Positions 43,871-55,500 of a stretch of DNA of 64,000 nt are shown here, piece after piece. Source of the DNA: Chrysoperla carnea (Eukaryota; Arthropoda; Insecta; Neuroptera; Chrysopidae); NCBI RefSeq assembly GCF_905475395.1, contig NC_058342.1, positions 22,044,640 through 22,108,639 of the forward strand, written 5' to 3'. The position numbers and the translations under genes were made by a program. Position 1 is the stretch's first letter. Each line of letters opens with the position of its first letter. The notes beneath the pieces were generated by a model. That model did not search any database. It was not told the DNA's origin and saw nothing but the letters and a program-made list of their open reading frames with translations.

Positions 43871-44439
43871 ATTTGAATATTTTTCAGTGTAGAATTGCAA
43901 CCTTATGATTTTTTTCCAGCTTTATTCCTTACAGTATAGGAGTGATTCACTATTAGAATTTAATGGTAGTCCCTGAATAAAATTAGTAAAAAAATCATGT
44001 CTCGTAAAGTCGTAAAATTAGTAACTATCTCCCAGTTTATAATGAAAGATAGTAATGGCAGGAGGTTTCATTAAAATACAATAAAAGAGAAGAATACATT
44101 TCTTTGTAAATGTGCTCATTTTGAACTACAAGCACTCTGAGAATAATAATAATAGTTTTTACAAGATGATAAGACTAACATAAGACTAAAAAAGACAACG
44201 AATGTACACTTTAGTTTGATGTACTAAAACAATTGACCGTATAATGTCAATGTATCTTTGACATGTACAACTATTTTACCGGATATGTATAATGGACTAT
44301 TATGTAAAGTTCCAAACATAAAATCTTACAATATATTAAGTAGATATATATGTCATAGTTGGGTTTGAATATCACCAGATTTTATAATCTAACTAGTTAG
44401 ATTATAATCTACTCATCAAATTGCAATCTTTCATTCGAC
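43871..44439. other. AT-rich spacer, no gene seen
   Basis: Nothing recognised before the short direct repeats. Confidence 0.45.
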
Positions 44440-44530
44440 TTAAGGGGATATTATAGAAATCAAAATAGCTCTCCCTGCTAGAAACTTTGTGGACTGACAT
44501 CTGTTCATTTTCGTCTATAATTTCTATAGT
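44440..44530 (+). repeat. Direct repeat, left (with 45086-45177)
   Basis: TTAAGGGGATATTATAGAAA to TCGTCTATAATTTCTATAG; about 90 bp with few differences from the right copy. Confidence 0.8.
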
Positions 44531-45085
44531 AATAAGGATTGAATAATACTAGGAATTTCAATAAAACTTTATAAATACATTTCTTGATTAACAAAGTATC
44601 CAAAAATCACAAATAGTCCTACGTTATCGGGCTTTTAATTATTATTTTATCGTTCAAAGTTTGCTGAAAAAAAATGAATCATATAGATTATCTTTTTCAA
44701 TTGGATATTTCTATATAAAAAATTTTAGAGAGTGTGATAAAAAACTTTCTAAAATATTTAGACAATCTTTTAGTTTATAATAATATCATAAAAATATTGA
44801 TATTATTATTGATATTATGGTTGTCGATGATATAAAAACAAAATTTTAATTTAATTATGAGTTCTCGAAGATCCATCATTTGATGAACAGAGACGACTAT
44901 AGTTAGAGTATTGATGATTGAAGAGAGATATCTATATTATCAAATTTATAAGCATCACTTGCACACAATATATATATTTTTGTATTTACGTGGTATTGTA
45001 AAGCTAAGAATAACTCATTACTTGACTACAAATGTATTTGGTTTATATGTATATATCGTGCAGTAAACTTTTTCTATACCTACAC
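44531..45085. other. Unassigned 555 bp between direct repeats
   Basis: AT-rich, no coding remnant. It could be an element bounded by the repeats or unrelated sequence. Confidence 0.4.
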
Positions 45086-45177
45086 CTTAAGGGGATATTA
45101 TAGAAATGAAAATAGCTCTCTCTGCTAGAAACTTTGTGGGCTGACATCTGTTTACTTTCGTCTATAATTTTTATAGT
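45086..45177 (+). repeat. Direct repeat, right
   Basis: Second copy of the 44440 sequence. Confidence 0.8.
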
Positions 45178-45903
45178 GTTAAATAAATTCTGCCTTTATT
45201 TTTGATTCGATTAGGGTTGCCACTTGCTCGGGACTCGCCCGGCAGTGACGGGCTTAGAAGGTTTTGCCGGGTGGCCGGGTTTTTGAAAATATTGCCTTGG
45301 CATTGCGTGGTCAGGGTTGAAAAAGCAAAAATTAGCATTAGGATTGCTGAATCGCCACCACGATGGATCTGACCTCAGGAAATAGAGTTATGATGAATAA
45401 TAGATGTTGTTCATGATTTTAGTGTTTATAGCACTTTTCAGCTTATTTTGTTGGTATCACGATAAGAAGTCAGTTGTAAGACTTTTATATTAATTCTATT
45501 TGAGTCACGTTCTTGCAGAATTTTCATGTTTGTTCGTTTTGTTTGATTCATGCTTGTGTCAAATTTTTATGTCTGTACCTTGTCATTAAGTGATGATAGA
45601 TACTTATGGATTAATGCAAAAACAAACTGACTGGTAGTTTGCGTGCAAAATGATGGACAAAATGTGCAAATTTCTAATTTATTTATATTACTTTATATAT
45701 TATTATTCCCGCTTCTCACTGCAATAGCCCCTCTCTCCACAACACCACCTTCCTAATGTTCCAGGCGAGAGACCTGACCGAGATGGCAATCCTACCAGAA
45801 GATACTTCCTTGACTCTAACACAGCTTACATACATTTTCTATCCTCTAACTCAATTTGAAGGAGATGTAGAAGACCGCAAATCTTTAAAACCGGGAAAAA
45901 CCT
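45178..45903. other. Mixed stretch; possible hAT end
   Basis: TTAGGGTTGCCACTTGCTCGG at 45213 with GCCGGGTGGCCGGG resembles a hAT-type terminal repeat of the AGGGTTGCCA class. No partner end found. No gene. Confidence 0.35.
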
Positions 45904-45917
45904 TCATGTTTTTATAA

Positions 45918-46197
45918 TAATAATAGGGTCTATTATTGCTTGACATATACCTAAAACAGAGGCCACCCACATCTTTATTTATTTAACTATATCCGTATAT
46001 ATACAATTAAATTTTATAATGTGGGTGGAATCGATTACTTCGTTCTTATCCAAGCGACGACAATGTGATCCTTTCTACCGCCCCCATTAATTATAATTTG
46101 TTCACACTGCCGCTGCCTGGATTCTAACCCGCAACCTCTCAGTCAGTAGCCAAACGGTCGAAGACTAACGCCTTAGACAGCTCGACCACTGAGTGGG
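45918..46197 (-). mobile_element. tRNA-headed SINE, second family (280 bp)
   Basis: On the minus strand the head reads ACTCAGTGGTCGAGCTGTC then TAAGGCG, and later GGGTTAGAATCC (box B), like a class II tRNA (Leu/Ser). The tail ends in ATTATTATTAT. Flanking 14 bp duplications TCATGTTTTTATAA lie at 45904-45917 and 46198-46211, which fixes both ends. Such perfect duplications suggest a fairly recent insertion. Confidence 0.85.
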
Positions 46198-46211
46198 TCA
46201 TGTTTTTATAA

Positions 46212-46861
46212 AAAATCATTTAGTATATGAGATGTTCGTCAGATCTCGCATAAAAACCACCAGTTATGCGGAGGTCGCTAGGTCCGATCTATGCAGTGGT
46301 ATGTAACAGGCTATTTTCCCGTATATAAGATAAGATATTTTCATACTTAAAACTTCTGTTAACTGAAAACTTTCGTCTTCTAGATCAAATAAAAATTAGT
46401 CACTCTGTCTACACAAATATTGAATTATAGATGTGGTCTAAAAACTTAAAAGTTGTATGAAAACAATAAAGTTCAGAAAAAAATTTTTCAAACAAAAGTT
46501 TATTAGTTTAAAAGAAGGGAGCATATTTCTATATTTACTTATATTCCTTTCAACCATTTTCCATTCTCTGTTTATTATTTAAAAGGCTGGGATTTTACTC
46601 ATTAACAAATTTAAAATTAATTTTATTCTTGTTAATAATGTTAAAAATTTAAACTAACCCTTCTCAAACTTAACTTTCCAGAATTATAACTTTTATAACT
46701 TATTCTTTTTTACTTTTATAACTTATTTATTAATTCTTTTCTTAACGTCCATTTTGTGACCAAAGCTTAATGTTTGATGATAATGATAATGTTTGTTAGA
46801 AAGTTTTCGTTCTTCTTGGGTTTAATTTTGTTTTATTTTTCTTCTTATTTTTCCGTAGTTT
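46212..46861. other. AT-rich stretch, no gene seen
   Basis: Nothing supportable. Confidence 0.45.
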
Positions 46862-46985
46862 TTAATAATAAATCCGGAGAAAATGGAAAAATTGTCCATA
46901 TGTTCGCCTGTCTATCTGTCCGATATCAACATTACTCAAAAACTAAAAGGAATATCCAAATGAAATTTTTACGGGAGTCTTGACA
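46862..46985 (-). repeat. Family A repeat, worn fragment
   Basis: Complement of the microsatellite and AGTTATCG region (GCCTGTCTATCTGTCCG, ACTCAAAAACTAAAAG). Confidence 0.5.
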
Positions 46986-47116
46986 TTAATAGTAACTTTA
47001 ATAACGTAAACGAGAAACATTGGTCAGTTGGATTATTGCGAGTGCGCAAGAAACGGCAAACTTATGTTTACATTTTCTTCAAAACTATGAAAGATGGAAA
47101 CTAGGTAACAAAATTC

Positions 47117-47192
47117 TTTATATAGCGTGCTCTGGACGTAAAATATGAGGCTCAGTTCGTAAGTGCGCAACATAGGCCAATTTGGGATAAAA
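47117..47192 (-). repeat. Family A repeat, central fragment
   Basis: TATAGCGTGCTCTGGACG to GCAACATAGGCCAATTTGG; minus orientation. Confidence 0.65.
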
Positions 47193-47339
47193 GGCTTGAT
47201 TTTTTTTATGAAGTTGGACTGAGTCTTAATCAATTCTGAAAGTTTTAGTGGGGAGAGGGTTCACAAAGTTCACTAAATGAAGCTACCTACAAATTATCAA
47301 CTCCCCATCTTTTATAGTATTGCAAAAAATGGATACTAA

Positions 47340-47697
47340 AGTTTGTTTTGGATTCAAGCAAAAGTTGTATATTTTTTATAAGGAATATTTTTTATATTTA
47401 AACTTTTGTTCTATCTCTAAGGGCTTACGAGAAAGGTCCTACGAACCCAAGACGTAATTGGCCTATGTTGCTCACTTACGAACTGAGCCTCACTTTTTAT
47501 GCCCAGAGCACGCTATAAAAATTTGATTCAAACAGGCGTGCGGACAGACGGAAATGGACTAATTAGGTGATTTTATGAACACCTATACCAAAATTTTGTT
47601 CGTATAATCAATAGTTTTAAGCGTTGCGAACTTGGGACTAAATTAATATACCATGATATATATTTCATATGTACAGAGTATAATAATATACACAAAC
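47340..47697 (+). repeat. Family A repeat, divergent subfamily, 3-prime part
   Basis: GATTCAAGCAAAAGTTG to GAGTATAATAA. Lacks the 5-prime third and part of the microsatellite. Confidence 0.8.
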
Positions 47698-47886
47698 AAA
47701 TACATCTCTGTCTAGAGGGAGATCGGATAATCATAGTTTGGGGTTCTACAATTGAATGTGACGAACCGTGACAACGCGAAAGGGTGTTAAAAGTTTTATT
47801 TATGATGATGTATTTTTTGAACCCTAGTTTGAAACCGTATATCTATTTCGTGAAATTTCAACAAATAAGAGAAGATTACACTGAAA

Positions 47887-48065
47887 AAAATTCAATTAAC
47901 AACTTTTATTTGAAATATTTTTTCAAAAACATCATTGTATTTTTCCCGTGAGTTCACAAATTACGACAATAATTTTTTGTCTATTTTCTCCAAATTTATA
48001 AAATATAAGTTAAACATTTGTATGTAAATTCAAGTAGTGGCCTGTAGTAGTGAAGAAGCCTCCAA
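47887..48065 (-). repeat. Family A repeat, divergent 5-prime-half fragment
   Basis: Matches the 41340-41470 block (TCTATTTTCTCCAAA, CAAGTAGTGGCCTGTAGTA). Confidence 0.6.
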
Positions 48066-48263
48066 AAATGAACCAAAATTCTTTCGAAATTTTTGATCCC
48101 TTAACTATGATATATCACTTGATATAGTAGGAAAAAGTTTTTTTTTAACTTTCTTACTTACCCCCTGAAACTTACCCCCAAAGTCATGACTCACTTGTTC
48201 ATACTATACGTCCATGATTGCCTAACCAAATTCTACATAAATACCAAATTTAAACTTGAGATA

Positions 48264-49116
48264 ACAAGTGAAAACAAACAACTGATTGAGTTAATTGTTG
48301 AAATACCATGTATAGACAGTGTTGATTACTCTGTCTCATTACACATTCATACATGTCACACATATATAACTGATATTCCCATACAATATATTAGGTTAGG
48401 TTAGGTTATATTGGCTATCCACGAAGGGCACACTTAGGCTATGGAGCCCATTGTGATACCATATATGTGTTTTACCACCTTTTCCGCTGATAATTTCATT
48501 TATCAGCTCCTCAATTTCACAGGCTGAGTGCACCTCCTTCATACATATACCATGCACTACACCAGCCCATCACAACTATTAATTAAATTATTTTTTGTTG
48601 CGATGACGGGAATCGAACCAGCTACCCTGGCCATACCACGGTCGGAATAGGTTACGCCTTAACCAACTGAGCTACCAGGGCGACTTTCCATATAACACAT
48701 ACTATATTTCGTAAACAGTGATGTGTACGAAAAAATCTTTCGAACAGAATGTTGTTTACTTTTTAATAAGGATCAATTTTTACATTTGAAATTTTGTTTC
48801 ATCTCCAACGGTTTACGAGATAGGTCCTACGGACCCAAGACCTAATTGACCTATGTTGCTCATTTACGACTTCTACCTCACTTTTTTCGCTTGACATCTT
48901 TTTTGTTTTGAGTTATCGTGATGACAGAAGGACAGACGACAGATAGACGACACACAGACGACAGACAGACAGATAGATAACCGGAAATGGACTAATTAGA
49001 TGATTTTATGAACACCTAAACCAAACTTTCATCATAGTATGAATATTTTTAAGCGTTACAAACTTGGGACTAAACTTAGTATATCTTGGTATATTTCATA
49101 TACATGGTATTAAAAA
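48264..49116 (+). repeat. Family A repeat, full length, split by a SINE
   Basis: 5-prime part 48264-48390 and 3-prime part 48685-49116 form one collinear copy once the SINE is set aside. So family A was here before the SINE landed. Confidence 0.85.
48391..48684 (-). mobile_element. TTAGG-tailed tRNA SINE, copy 1
   Basis: Reference for this family, read on the minus strand. The tRNA-like head is GTCGCCCTGGTAGCTCAGTT (box A) with GGTTCGATTCCCG (box B). A body of about 200 bp follows, then GGTATCACAATGGGCTC, TAAGTGTG and a tail of CCTAA units, the complement of TTAGG. Imperfect target duplication TTCCCATACAATA / TTCCATATAACA at 48376 and 48685. Confidence 0.9.
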
Positions 49117-49219
49117 GAAAGAAAACTTTATTAATAACCGGTTTTGAGTGTATTTAACTTGGGAAATTTTCATTGTGAATTGCTTTTTAAATATTAAAAT
49201 TCAACAATTAAAAATTTTC
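49117..49219. other. Spacer between family A copy and host gene 3-prime end
   Basis: AT-rich, nothing recognised. Confidence 0.5.
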
Positions 49220-49225
49220 TTTATT
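49220..49225 (-). terminator. Candidate polyadenylation signal of the 248-residue gene
   Basis: AATAAA on the minus strand, about 180 bases after the stop codon. In such AT-rich sequence the motif is common by chance. Confidence 0.4.
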
Positions 49226-49404
49226 CAATAAAACGTTATACATTTTTAATTTTTGTTTTAGAAAATTTTTTTTTTTTATAAATTAGCGTACATATTTTTA
49301 GGGTGAAATAATACAAAAAAAAAATATTAAAGGGTGTTAGGAACATTTATAATTTAAGGCAAAGGATACACATGTTTTTTTATGAAAAAAAAAATCAAAA
49401 TTGT

Positions 49405-49554
49405 TTAATGATTTGATAATGTTTTCGCTAGACGGGCACTTGCTGCTTTATTAAGGCTAATACTTGTCTTTTTCTTTTCCTGTTTGATTTCTGGCGCTGG
49501 TTCAACAGCAAAACATGTCGCTCCGTAAAAATCCAAACCCCGTTGTATAAGCAT
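49405..49554 (-). CDS. Exon 4 (last) of the 248-residue gene
   Basis: 150 bp after acceptor TTTTATAG, residues 200-248 then TAA. Contains GLDFYGATCFAVEPAPE, a lysine run, and the end AARLAKTLSNH-like helix. Confidence 0.85.
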   Translation of the reverse strand: MLIQRGLDFYGATCFAVEPAPEIKQEKKKTSISLNKAASARLAKTLSNH

Positions 49555-52500
49555 CTATAAAATATAAACAAAGTTTAAAAAACATTTAACTTAATATTAT
49601 GGAAGCGATGAGAAATAAAACATTTAAAAAATACCAAACTAGAAATTTATTTTTGTTCCTTGCGTTTCCGTGTAATAATTATTCAACTCTTTTCTTCTTC
49701 AAAAAGTGTAGTAATTGTTCACATTACATTACTATATCTTTATATTCCCTGCCCCCTCCCAAAATGCAAAAGCTGGCTCTGGGCAAAATTCGGACATTAC
49801 CCATCGGAATAAATTAGGCTTCAAATTATTCACTTCAGGGGCTTTATTGCATTGGAATTTAGCACCAAAAAGTGTAATAATTGACCACATTATCGATTCC
49901 TGAAGTATGACTCTAAATTCTGTCGTTGGCAAATATTAAGGTCGTTTTTACGTATTTTTTACGTTGTGACTAGCCCGGAGTTATCAAGATTATTCCTCGG
50001 TCAAACATTAACAAAGCGGGAAACTGAACACTGAACACGTTGCGCAGCGTTACCAGAGCTTTCTGATTCTATCGTTTTTTTTCGAAACCTTTTTGTAACG
50101 ACTTTTTATCTAAATCAAAATTTATTAAGTTGCCAAAAGATTTTATTTTACAAGCTTTTATTTAACTTGCAATGTATGTAACTATGCTTGTTCGGATGGA
50201 ATCTTGCAACTCAATTTTGAAGCAGCTTCTCTGCGGCGAAAAGATTTTAACTACTAGCCATGTTTAAATTATGCAAAAATGAAACAAAGTACAAGTCTTC
50301 CATTTTTTAGCAGTTCTGCGGCATTTTTAATGACATAATTTGATAACTCTGGCACTACAGCTGCGAATAGTCTATGAGTTTCTGAATATATACCTGATAC
50401 TCATCCTGTGATGCTAGTGTAACTCGAATTGGTGGTCCAGTCGACGATACCCCACTGCCTGGATTAACAATATGCATACCAACTGACGGTCCCTTTAAAT
50501 AAGAAACAATGACCACAAAGTAAAACAAACAAAACAAGCTTAAAAAATTACATGAGAAAAACTAATCTATTACTAAAATCTACGAATAAAAACCTGGTCG
50601 ATACCCACAGCTGGGCGTCGTACTTCCAATACGCTTACAAAACGCATACGATCCAAACAATGGCATATATCCTCCAGCGGTAAATCGCTTGGTGTATCCA
50701 AAATGGCTGCTGCGTACACACGTTGTGGTCGGCATGGAATTGATACTTTACGATATAATCGAGCACCAGTCACACGGTGAAAGCCTTTACGTAAGACTGC
50801 TGCACAATCTTCTGAATTGGAGAATTTAAATAGGATACCGGTTGCAGTTTTTGCAACACTAAATTTCCCTTTAAATGGCATACGATCACATATTGCCGCT
50901 GCACGATCCAAGCTTAATTCGTGCGATGGTGTCAGTAAAAATGCTGCACGTGTGAAAAATCTGTAAAAAATTTTATAAATTTGTTTTTACTTGAAGTGAT
51001 ATTTATAAAATACGTCACGCTAATAGAGGCGGAGAAAAATGTAACGTAGCGTGATAATGTGAGAGAGGGGAGACCAAATTGTATGTTATTTTCCTAGAAA
51101 ATAAAAATAAAAACTGTTACGTCTACTTTTCAAAACAATTTTTAAATTAAAACTAATTCTGTCTCCTAGTAAATATTGCATTTTGAGTTTATATTCGAAA
51201 GCTTTAATTTATTTTAATTCTAAATAGTTATAATATTATGTGGGTTGATGTACAACCTAAGGACGAAACTGAGTCTGATTTTGGCTTGATTTTATGAACT
51301 TTCTAGTTGCGAAATTGTGAAGCCGACGAGCTTGCTAGAAATGGCACAATGTTGCCGGACACAAGCTTCGACATACATCCGGGAGTCTCATTTGCGAACT
51401 CCAAAGTTGTTCCTTAAAGGGGATATCTTAAAAAAGGCCAATTTTAGATGTAGGGAGAACGTACTTGTAGTAATACAAGACAGATATGTTCTGAGTACAA
51501 TCTTTGATAACCCGGAGATCTTATATCACTTCCAAGGGCCTCTATTAAGAAAATTGTTGTTACTATTACAGGACACTGGCTAAGAGGCAGGCACACTGAT
51601 CGCCTGAACCTGATAGTGTATCATGATTATTGCACTAGCTGTCACAGTGAGGAGGAAGAAGAAACGACGTCTCATCTTCTCAGTCACTTCCCAGTTCATG
51701 CCACGAGAAGGTGGATTCACTTGAGTCAACCTTTCTTTTACGACCTCTCAGAACTGAAATCCGCCGACGTCAAATCCCTCTTGTTGTTCTTAAACAGCTC
51801 CAAATGGTTCATGGGGTAGTGACCGCGAATGGCCCAACCATTTTTCGGTATCACAACGGACCCTATGATTTAAGTGTGTCCCACCACAGGGCAAACACTC
51901 TTATCTAATCTAGTTGCAAAATTCAGTTTATTATCAAGAATTCAACTCTTTTCTTGTCTTTTCTTGTCTTTTAGTCTATTTTAAGTGAAACAGTCAAAAT
52001 ATTTTAAAGTTTTTCATTTATCGCCAGCATGACTTAATAGACACACACAAACAATAGAAACTTAACCCAGGATTTTTATGAACTTATCCCAGAATTTTTG
52101 GAACTCGACTGATTATGACACGACTTCTTCTGCTGATTGTGTCGAGTTGGCTAAACAACACGCTAACTGTCTTTTATTTTACTTTTAGCCTGAGTAAAGA
52201 TCTCCTTATATTATTATTTTCGCTAAGAAGAGGAGGCCAAATAATATTTTTCTCCTTCTTCTAATTTAATATCTATATAAATTATAAAGACATTTCTGTA
52301 GGAAACAACTTACGGTTATCTTTAGAGCTGAAAGTCTAAACACGCCTTGTGGTATTAGGTACTTTTATAAATTTTAACTCTTAACTCAACTAATACTATA
52401 GAACAGGCGCTACATAAAGTTGAGGTTCAATATTCCGGTTGTTGAGAGAAACCCTATCGCTCCAATTATTGTCTTACTTACAACTCACGTTTCAGTTCCT

Positions 52501-55500
52501 AAACTAAGTTTTTAGTTGTGTTTTCCTCATATATTGAAAAATACAAAAAAAATAATACAAGTATCAAAGTTTTTCTGGACAGAAAAGGTAATTTTTACTT
52601 TAAAAATCTTTTTCTTTACAAAAAAAGGCGTTTTGGACACCTAAGATCAAGGGGGCCATCACCATCAAATCCCCCAATAACCAAAAGTTTACCTTGTTAG
52701 CGAAAAGTGAGATGTCATTGGAAAATCCTTTTTAAATGTAGCAAAATGCGTTTTATAAATATTTAAAAATCATAAATACTTTATACCGACTATAAGCTGT
52801 TTTTCATTAAATTACATTTAAACAAGTGAAAAAAAAAACAATTGACTGAGTTAATTGTTGAAATACCATGCATAGACAGTGTTGATTACTCTATCACAAT
52901 ACACATACATAACTGATATACCACAGTGAGGTTTACGAAAAAATGTTTCAAACAAAAGGTGATTATTTTTTTATAAGGAATATTTTTTATATTTGATATT
53001 TTGTTCTATCTCTAACGGTTTACAAGATAGGTCCTATGCACTCAAGACCAAATTGACCCATGTTGCTCATTTACGAACTAGACCTCACTTTTTGCGACCT
53101 AAATACGCTCTAAAGATTTCAGCTTGATATCTTTTTTCGTTTTTGAATTATCGTGTTCATAGACGGACGGACAACCGAAAATGGACTAATTAGGTGATTT
53201 TAAAACCACCTATACTAAAATATTGTGCGTAGCATCAATATTTTTGAGCGTTACAAACTTAGGACTAAACTTAGTATACCTTGCATATTACATATATGCA
53301 TGGTATAAAAATATTATATACTTTTTATTAATTATTAATACATATTTCAATTATAGGAGTAGTTTTTTTAAACTGTAATTATTAATATAATATAAATAGA
53401 TAATATTTATAAGCATACATTTAACAATTACTTATTAATTGATAATTATTATTGAAAACCGGTTATTTATTAATAATGAAAACATGAAAACATTATCTGT
53501 TGTTATAATCAAATTCAACAATTCAAAATCCGTGCTATCTGAAAGGTAAATCATTTTAATAATGACCGACTATTATGAATAATAAGAGCTAATTATTAAT
53601 AGTAATTACAACATGTATCTATCTTAACAGTGGGCACTTTACCGGGTGTGTCAAATCAAGTGAGTATGATGGAATCATAAACTTGTTTTGTTAAATTTTA
53701 ATAATATTTTGTTAATAAAAACAATTTTTTACAATAAAAATCAATGGAATATCGATTGTGGTTTTCCCGTAAATATATATAAGTAAAGTAGGTTAGGTTA
53801 GGTTGGAATAGGTTAGGTTAGGTTATATTGTCTGTCTACGAACGACACACTTAGGCTATAGAGCCCATTGTGATACCATATTTGTGTTTTACCACCTTTC
53901 CGCTGATAATTTCATTTATCAACTCCTCAATTTCAGAGGCTAAGTGCCTCTCCTTCATGCATATACCATGCACTACACCAGGCCATCACAACTATTAATT
54001 AAATTAATTTTGTTGCGACGGAGGGAATCGAGCCCGCTAAGCATACCGCAGACGGAATTGGTTACGCTTTAACCAAATGAGCTAGTAAACTGCAGAATTT
54101 AACAAAAAAAACACTCAGCCTCTCCGAAATCTACACCTGCTCATATATTAAAAAATGGCTCCAGTTTTACATTTTGAAACAAGAAAGCTAGATTCATTTC
54201 CGGAAAATCCAAAAAACGATATCCAACCGAACCAAAAATAAAATATATATTTTCAATATTAACAAAAGTATTCATAGACACCCGGTATATCTATAAATTT
54301 TTAAATATACAGAGTGTTTGAAAAGTCCCGGAACAACAGCCAAATTTAGAAAATAATGCAATAAAAAAAAGTTGCATACAGCAGTTGTAGACCAAAAGGA
54401 TTTGTATAAGTTCTGATTAAAATGAGGATTCAAAATTTTAATTGTTGAAAGATGCAGGACAAATTTAAAGTAGAAAGTTGTCTCTCAGAAAAACTTTTGT
54501 TTATCCAGTTCCGGTACTTTTATAATTCCCCGTATAACAGTAGATAAAATGCTGCTAGGTAGATTTGAGTTAACAAAAATCGTTAATCGAATTTTCATTA
54601 GCATTCATTAAAAGAAGTTGTCAAAGTACCAGGAACGATGGAAAGTTATTGCAAGGAAATTTGTCAGATTGAAAAGTGGGCAGTTTAAATCCATCTATTT
54701 TTATAGGATTTAAAAAAAAAGACAAGTGAAAATAAATATTTGACTGAGTTAATTGTTGAAATTCCCTGTATAGAAAGTGTTAAATATCAGTGCTCGCATT
54801 ATTTTTTATAAATTAGAAGAGTTCCAAAAACCAACACAATTTTCAAATTTTTATCTTTTATAGTTTTGGAGAAAATGGACGCCAAAGTTTTTTATAAGAA
54901 ACATTTCGTACATTTAAACTTATGTTCTATAACTAACGGTTTACAAGACGAGTTCTACGGATCCAAGGCCCAATTGACCTATGTTGCTCATTTACGAACT
55001 CAATCTCACTTTTTACGACCTGAGCACTCTATAAAAATTACAGCTTGATATCTCTTTTCGTTTTTGAGTTATGGTGGTCACAGTCAGACGGGCAGGCGGA
55101 GGATAGACAGACAACCGGAAATGAACGAATTAGGCGATTTTATGAACATCCATACCAAAATTTTGTTCATAGCATCAATAATTTTAAGCGTTACAAACTT
55201 GGGACTTAACTTAGTATACCTTGATATATATTACATATATACATGGTTTAAAAACTGAGACATTTTCGAGACATTGTTCTTATACAGTACAGACTTTAAG
55301 AATTAATGGAACTAGTTAAATAAATTTACAAAAATGAAAAAATTGTAATTATGTTTTGTTTAATCGAAAGACTGTTAGCATAATAGTTTATAAATATAAA
55401 AGGTTTAAGTTAGTCTCAAAATGTTTGTTTTGTTAAAGTAGTAGAGCGCCAAGGCAATTTAAGATTTAGAGTTGAAACTATTGGTATCTTTTTTTTCAAC

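Noticed and set aside
44440-45177. Direct repeats as solo or paired LTRs
   Set aside because: Only 90 bp, no TG...CA ends, primer-binding site or coding remains between them.
48391-48405. TTAGG runs as a telomere or interstitial telomere
   Set aside because: Only two to five units, always at the 3-prime end of the tRNA SINE with the target duplication beyond it.
48600-48684. Stand-alone tRNA gene in the SINE heads (also 62799 and 57780)
   Set aside because: Box A and B are present, but stems are incomplete and the sequence continues into the SINE body.
49732-49932. Extra exon in intron 3 (minus frame MPTTEFRVILQES)
   Set aside because: Exons 3 and 4 are already in matching phase, and this frame lacks an acceptor-donor pair that keeps the frame.
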